Below, piece after piece: positions 60,746 to 64,000 of a DNA stretch of 64,000 nucleotides (position 1 is the first letter of the stretch; each line of letters opens with the position of its first letter). The DNA lies in the NCBI GenBank assembly GCA_965248135.1, contig CBDFIN010000006.1, positions 1 through 64,000 on the forward strand, written 5' to 3'. The translations under genes were made by a program, and so were the position numbers. The notes beneath the pieces were generated by a model. It ran no database searches. It was not told the origin of the DNA and worked only from the letters and a program-made list of their open reading frames with translations. Source of the DNA: SZUA-100 sp965248135. Its GTDB lineage: Bacteria; Pseudomonadota; Alphaproteobacteria; Rhizobiales; Rhizobiaceae.

Positions 60746-63716
60746 GGAGACGCTCTCCTTTCGGATCAAAGAAATGTGGAGAGCAGATTTCCACCTCGAC
60801 CGCCTCGTCCAGCATGGGATAGACCGCATGGAGCCGCTTGCCTTGATATTCCCCAAGCCCGCCGTGCAGATAGCCAAGCGCGATCCAGCAACCCATGGCC
60901 GGGCTGTTGGCAACTGATGTTACCCACCCAAGACTTGTTTCGCTGTTGGTGTCGTTCTTGTCGCGCACCAAATGGGCGCCACCGCGAATCCTGCCACTTG
61001 ATTGTGCGATCTTGATACCAACCAATGTCGCCCTTTCCGGCGTTGTCATGCCCTGGCGCGCCGTCATTTTCTGACCAATATAGGTTTTTTTGGACGACAT
61101 CATCCGGCCAAGTCCCATATCGGCAGCGGTCGTGCGGCCATCCAGCTCATTGCCTGCAACATGGCCTTTTTCGATGCGCAACACACCCAACGCCTCGCTG
61201 CCATAGGGGATAAGGTCGTGCGGGCGACCGGCATCCATGATCGCTTCCCACATCGACACCCCGAACCGCCATGGCACGTTGATCTCAAAGGCCAGTTCAC
61301 CGGAAAAGCTGATCCTGAAAATACGGGCAGTCACCCCCCGCCACTTAAAGGTTGCAACGCCCATAAATGGCAGGGCTTCATTGGAGATATCTATTGCATC
61401 GTCAAAGGCGTCGGCCAGCACCTTGCGGGCGTTCGGTCCGGCAACTGCAACGCCGCACCACTGTTCGGTTGCCGAGCAAAAATGCACTTTAAGATCCGGC
61501 CACAACACCTGCGCGCCATGCTCCATATGGGCTAGCACGCGTGCCGCATTGGCCGTTGTCGTGGTCATCAAAAAATGATCATCAGCCAGACGCGACGTGG
61601 TTCCATCGTCAAAAACATTCCCGTCTTCGCGCAACATTATCCCGTAGCGCGCCTTGCCCGGGGCAAGCAGTTTCCATCCATTGATATAGAGCCGGTTGAG
61701 AAATTCGGCCGCATCATCGCCGAAAATCTCTATCTTGCCGAGACTGGAAACATCGCAGATACCGGCAGTCTTGCGCACCTGTTCGCTTTCACGCCAGATC
61801 GCATTCATAATGTCTTCGCCCGGTCGGGGATAATATTGCGGGCGCAGCCACTGGCCGGTCTCGACAAACACAGCGCCAAGCTTTTCATGGGCCTCATGCA
61901 TGGCGGTGCGGCGGGTCGGCTGGAACTGCTTGCCGCGTTCATGGCCGGCAAAGGCGCCAATGGCGACCGGTGAACAGGGCGGGCGAAATCGGGTGGTGCC
62001 CGTGGATGCCATGTCGTCACCACGGGCGGCTGCCAGCATTGCGATACCATTGACATTCGAGGTCTTGCCCTGATCGGTCGCCATGCCCAATGTGGTGTAG
62101 CGCTTTAAATGTTCGACAGATACAAAGCCTTCCTGATGGGCAAGCGTGATATCCTTCGCGGTGACATCATTTTGGAAATCAACAAAAGCCTTGCCATTGC
62201 CCGGGCAGCGCCAGACCGCAGCCGGCGGTGTAATTTCATTAGCGTCGGCCTTCGGGGGTTGGCCGGCATCATCAATATTTCCACCGACGGATCGGGCAGC
62301 CTCAACACCGGCGGCAAAGCCCTCTTCAAGACAGGTGGCCAGATCGAAAGCACCATTGCCAGCACCGGCAGAACGTTCCCGTCTCGTTGATTTGTCAGGT
62401 ACAAATCCACAAATATCTTCGCGCCAGACCGGTGTTGCCCCGGTCTGGCTGAAGAGATTGACATCGGGAGAAAAGCCGCCTGACATGGCGATGCAATCGC
62501 AATCAACTTTCTCGGCAAATGTCCCATCAACTCGCTGCAACGAAAGACCGTTGACCGCCGCGCTGCCATGGGCCTTTGCAGGCAACATGTTCTTTTCACA
62601 ACGTATGCCGGCATCTATCGCGGGCTGTGCTGCAGCTGGCAAACCAGATCGCGCATCGGCGATCATCGCGACATTCACAGCGTTATTGTGAAGCACCATG
62701 GCGGTCGCGTAGGCATCATCATTGTTGGTGCAGATGATGATGTTTTGACCCGGGGTTGCGCCATAACGTTCAACAAATCGTCGCACCGCCGACGACAACA
62801 TAACCCCTGGACGGTCATTATTGTCGAAAGTCATCGGCCTTTCGTGGCTGCCGCAAGCAAGGACAATTTCTTTTGCCCGAATGGTCCACATGCGCTGCCG
62901 CGGCTGACCATTTGCCGGTTCGCCAAGGTGATCGCTCACCCGCTCCAGCGCCGCACACACATTGTGATCGTAGTAACCGAACAACTGGGTACGCATCATC
63001 ACCGTGACATTTTCCAGTTGATCCAGTTCCTCAATGGTGTTTTCCAGCCATTCGAAACCGTCGACGTCGTTTATTGTCGTTCCATCCGGTGAAAGGGCGC
63101 CACCTGCGCAAGATTGCTCCTCCACCAAAATGACCCGCAGGCCCGATCTTGCAGCGGCAAGTGCTGCTGAAAGGCCGGCAGGGCCGGCCCCGGCAATCAA
63201 CACGTCGCAATGGCCATGGGCGTGCTCATAGCTATCCGGGTCCGGGTCTTGCGCAGCACGGCCAAGGCCGGAAGAACGGCGGATGATTTTTTCATAAACG
63301 CTTTCCCACAACGATGCCGGCCACATGAAGGTTTTATAATAGAACCCGGCGGTCAAAAACGGCGCAATCAACTGGTTGGCGGAAAGAACATCGAACTTCA
63401 GCGAGGGAAACCGGTTCTGGCTGTTGGCTTCCAGCCCGTCGAAAACCTCGATCATGGTGGCACGGCTATTGGGTTCACGCCGGGAGCCGGTGCGTAATTC
63501 CACCAGTGCGTTTGGCTCTTCAGAACCGGCAGTGAGGCATCCTCTTGGCCTGTGATACTTGAACGACCGACCAAAAAGTTTGACATTATTGGCGATCAGC
63601 GCGGAGGCTAACGTGTCACCGGCAAATCCCTGATAGCTTTTGCCGTCGAATGTGAAACGGACAAGTTTGCTGCGATCAATGCGCGAGCCGGCGGAGGCAA
63701 GTCTTAGAGGTTGCAT
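60738..63716 (-). CDS. sarcosine oxidase / N-methylglutamate dehydrogenase alpha-type subunit
   Basis: About 992 residues from MQPLRLASAGSRIDRSKLVR. In order: an N-terminal 2Fe-2S-ferredoxin-like fold (FTFDGKSYQGFAGDTLASAL); a dinucleotide-binding GxGxxG site (CDVLIAGAGPAGLSAALAAA) with GGALSPDG; a second nucleotide region; and a C-terminal GcvT-like folate-binding half (AGICDVSSLGKIEIFGDDAA, WCGVAVAGPNARKVLADAF, FSGELAFEINVPWRFG, GVLRIEKGHVAGNELDGRTT). The enzyme oxidatively removes an N-methyl group and passes it to tetrahydrofolate. SoxA (sarcosine) and MgdC (N-methylglutamate) cannot be told apart here; the GS-like/GlxBCD genes nearby favour MgdC. Confidence 0.88.
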   Translation of the reverse strand: MQPLRLASAGSRIDRSKLVRFTFDGKSYQGFAGDTLASALIANNVKLFGRSFKYHRPRGCLTAGSEEPNALVELRTGSRREPNSRATMIEVFDGLEANSQNRFPSLKFDVLSANQLIAPFLTAGFYYKTFMWPASLWESVYEKIIRRSSGLGRAAQDPDPDSYEHAHGHCDVLIAGAGPAGLSAALAAARSGLRVILVEEQSCAGGALSPDGTTINDVDGFEWLENTIEELDQLENVTVMMRTQLFGYYDHNVCAALERVSDHLGEPANGQPRQRMWTIRAKEIVLACGSHERPMTFDNNDRPGVMLSSAVRRFVERYGATPGQNIIICTNNDDAYATAMVLHNNAVNVAMIADARSGLPAAAQPAIDAGIRCEKNMLPAKAHGSAAVNGLSLQRVDGTFAEKVDCDCIAMSGGFSPDVNLFSQTGATPVWREDICGFVPDKSTRRERSAGAGNGAFDLATCLEEGFAAGVEAARSVGGNIDDAGQPPKADANEITPPAAVWRCPGNGKAFVDFQNDVTAKDITLAHQEGFVSVEHLKRYTTLGMATDQGKTSNVNGIAMLAAARGDDMASTGTTRFRPPCSPVAIGAFAGHERGKQFQPTRRTAMHEAHEKLGAVFVETGQWLRPQYYPRPGEDIMNAIWRESEQVRKTAGICDVSSLGKIEIFGDDAAEFLNRLYINGWKLLAPGKARYGIMLREDGNVFDDGTTSRLADDHFLMTTTTANAARVLAHMEHGAQVLWPDLKVHFCSATEQWCGVAVAGPNARKVLADAFDDAIDISNEALPFMGVATFKWRGVTARIFRISFSGELAFEINVPWRFGVSMWEAIMDAGRPHDLIPYGSEALGVLRIEKGHVAGNELDGRTTAADMGLGRMMSSKKTYIGQKMTARQGMTTPERATLVGIKIAQSSGRIRGGAHLVRDKNDTNSETSLGWVTSVANSPAMGCWIALGYLHGGLGEYQGKRLHAVYPMLDEAVEVEICSPHFFDPKGERLHV

Positions 63717-63723
63717 GCTCACC

Positions 63724-64000
63724 CTATGCCTCCTTGTCCGGTAAATGCAGTTCGTCCTGCGGAGCGCCGGTCGCGGCAATTTCATGGGTCAAAGTGTTGC
63801 GGGCAACTTTGACCCATTGCCGGCATCCGGCGACATGATGCCACCATTCTGTATGCCAACCTCTTGGATTGTCGCGAATGTAGACATAGCGGAAAAATGC
63901 CTCTTCATCGCCATCGGGGTCAGGACGTTTTACCGTCGCGTCGCCCTGATACTGGTATTCGGCCTCATCGCGCAAACCGCACCACGGGCAGTCAATTCTG
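63724..64000 (-). CDS. sarcosine oxidase / N-methylglutamate dehydrogenase delta-type subunit, partial
   Basis: The gene runs off the right edge of the window. The visible 91 codons begin IDCPWCGLRDEAEYQYQGDA, with the CxxC zinc-ligand pair of SoxD, and continue FRYVYIRDNPRGWHTEWWHH and AGCRQWVKVARNTLTHEI. It stops 8 bp before the alpha-subunit start. The order delta-alpha-gamma matches soxBDAG / mgdABCD; the catalytic beta subunit should lie just outside. Confidence 0.88.
   Translation of the reverse strand, partial: RIDCPWCGLRDEAEYQYQGDATVKRPDPDGDEEAFFRYVYIRDNPRGWHTEWWHHVAGCRQWVKVARNTLTHEIAATGAPQDELHLPDKEA

Noticed and set aside
1..64000. CRISPR array or retron/diversity-generating element
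   Set aside because: No regularly spaced short repeats, Cas genes or reverse-transcriptase motifs were found; all strong repeats are insertion sequences or the small interspersed units described.

Overview
The window looks like chromosomal DNA of an alphaproteobacterium, most likely Hyphomicrobiales. The main clue is the gene run gyrA - coaD - two cyclophilins - queA - tgt, an order familiar from that group. CcdA, MarC, ProX/W/V-type and sarcosine-oxidase-type genes fit the same assignment. No species is claimed. The left half (about 1-30.7 kb) is an accessory zone packed with insertion sequences. The right half (31-64 kb) is mostly intact metabolic and housekeeping genes, with one IS copy and one patch of IS relics.

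Left half. A ParE-type toxin-antitoxin operon is abutted by three tandem copies of one ISAs1-family element (called A here). The copies are separated by the same 10-bp spacer; the middle one carries an IS3 element, and the array ends 1 bp inside an IS630 element. Next come three large or medium secreted proteins of unknown function on the minus strand (7.5-15.1 kb), including a Cys-rich 1,493-residue protein with about 203-residue repeats, followed by a small protein with a NADase-type glycan-binding fold. From 16.4 to 29 kb is a nested IS mosaic: IS256, IS1380 holding an ISAs1-type element B, an ISNCY/IS1202-type element holding ISAs1-A and IS30, and IS66 holding ISAs1-B. Most boundaries can be set by inverted repeats and direct target duplications. 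Removing the elements restores part of an OLD-family (ATPase plus TOPRIM) nuclease gene. The accessory zone ends with a Tat-signal protein and an AlpA-like DNA-binding protein beside tRNA-Lys.

Middle (31-46.5 kb). This holds ccdA, a benzoate-CoA-ligase-like gene with a visible promoter/operator, a cation diffusion facilitator, a MarC protein, gyrA, coaD, two cyclophilins, queA and tgt (queuosine tRNA modification), a methyltransferase and a lone iolB. ISAs1-A copy 5 sits between gyrA and coaD. A short interspersed GC-rich repeat occurs three times in this half.

Right end (48.2-64 kb). After tRNA-Thr and IS relics comes a coherent amine-metabolism locus. It has a nitrilase-family hydrolase, a GntR/FCD regulator, a glutamine-synthetase-like ligase, a three-gene split glutamate synthase (GlxBCD/MgsABC type), a 136-residue protein of unknown function, a ProX/ProV/ProW-type ABC transporter, and the gamma, alpha and delta subunits of a heterotetrameric sarcosine-oxidase/N-methylglutamate-dehydrogenase-type enzyme. 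This matches the parts list of the N-methylglutamate route for methylated amines, though the substrate cannot be settled from sequence alone.
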